From positions 1 through 14,547 of the forward strand of contig JAFGDF010000362.1 in assembly GCA_016932235.1 (NCBI GenBank): a stretch of 14,547 nt of DNA, given 5' to 3'. The first letter of the stretch is position 1; every line of letters starts with the position of its first letter. Below the pieces are notes generated by a model, which was not told the DNA's origin, did no database searches, and was given only the letters and a program-made list of their open reading frames with translations. This stretch comes from Deltaproteobacteria bacterium (lineage in GTDB: Bacteria > Desulfobacterota > DSM-4660 > Desulfatiglandales > HGW-15). A program made the translations under genes and the position numbers. Positions 14,510 through 14,547 of the stretch are shown one piece after another.

Positions 14510-14547
14510 AGCGAACTCGTTCCTGGCCAGTTTTACGCATACTGCCT

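Noticed and set aside
14507..14520. ACGAG-CGAA-CTCGT hairpin at the right edge as a recombination site
   Set aside because: It is only 5 bp, is not seen at the left arm, and lies too close to the window end to judge.

Overview
The window is about 14.5 kb of bacterial DNA of moderate GC content. It holds two sets of genes on the + strand and a two-component regulatory set on the - strand. The gene mix (several URO-D-fold methyltransferases with a corrinoid protein, paired b-type FO subunits, and stand-alone receivers beside a Cache-type histidine kinase) suits an anaerobic, corrinoid-using bacterium. Desulfobacterota is my tentative guess; no rRNA or other taxonomic marker is present.

Region 1 (1-7314, + strand) looks like a corrinoid-dependent methyl-transfer module. 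It has three paralogous URO-D-fold proteins (113-1441, 2410-3753, 3841-5181), one methyl-carrying corrinoid protein (1719-2348), one pterin-binding methyltransferase of the AcsE/MtgA type (5330-6172) and an MFS transporter whose GTG start overlaps the previous stop (6172-7314). The likely logic is import of a methylated substrate, methyl transfer to Co(I) on the corrinoid protein by one or more URO-D proteins, and onward transfer to tetrahydrofolate by the pterin-binding enzyme. The substrate cannot be read from the sequence. All three URO-D proteins carry FAEG where I align the H-x-C-G zinc motif of MtaA-type enzymes.

Region 2 (7315-7601) is non-coding, with a 13-bp perfect hairpin, a second hairpin related to one at 3769-3789, and a weak promoter candidate. 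Region 3 (7602-11522, + strand) is a compact operon for the membrane FO sector of an ATP synthase/ATPase: an AtpZ/AtpQ-like protein, AtpI/AtpR-like protein, a subunit, two c subunits and two b-type subunits. No F1 gene (alpha, beta, gamma, delta, epsilon) is present. The first c gene encodes a 404-residue protein of five fused hairpins. Only hairpin 1 keeps the ion-binding glutamates; hairpins 2-5 have Gln at the key position. The second c gene is a normal 82-residue hairpin with a Na+-type site and its own strong ribosome binding site. A mixed rotor with few ion sites is the most exciting possibility here.

Region 4 (11595-14407, - strand) encodes a membrane histidine kinase with an extracytoplasmic sensor region, followed by two receiver-only response regulators. 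A short reading frame between the regulators resembles a decayed kinase tail.

The window is bracketed by an 86-bp inverted repeat (2-87 and 14424-14509, 5 mismatches). One copy lies just upstream of the first methyl-transfer gene and the other just upstream of the kinase gene. It is either a shared control region or the arms of a large mobile or invertible segment; no transposase, integrase or recombinase gene is visible. No tRNA, rRNA or CRISPR array was found.
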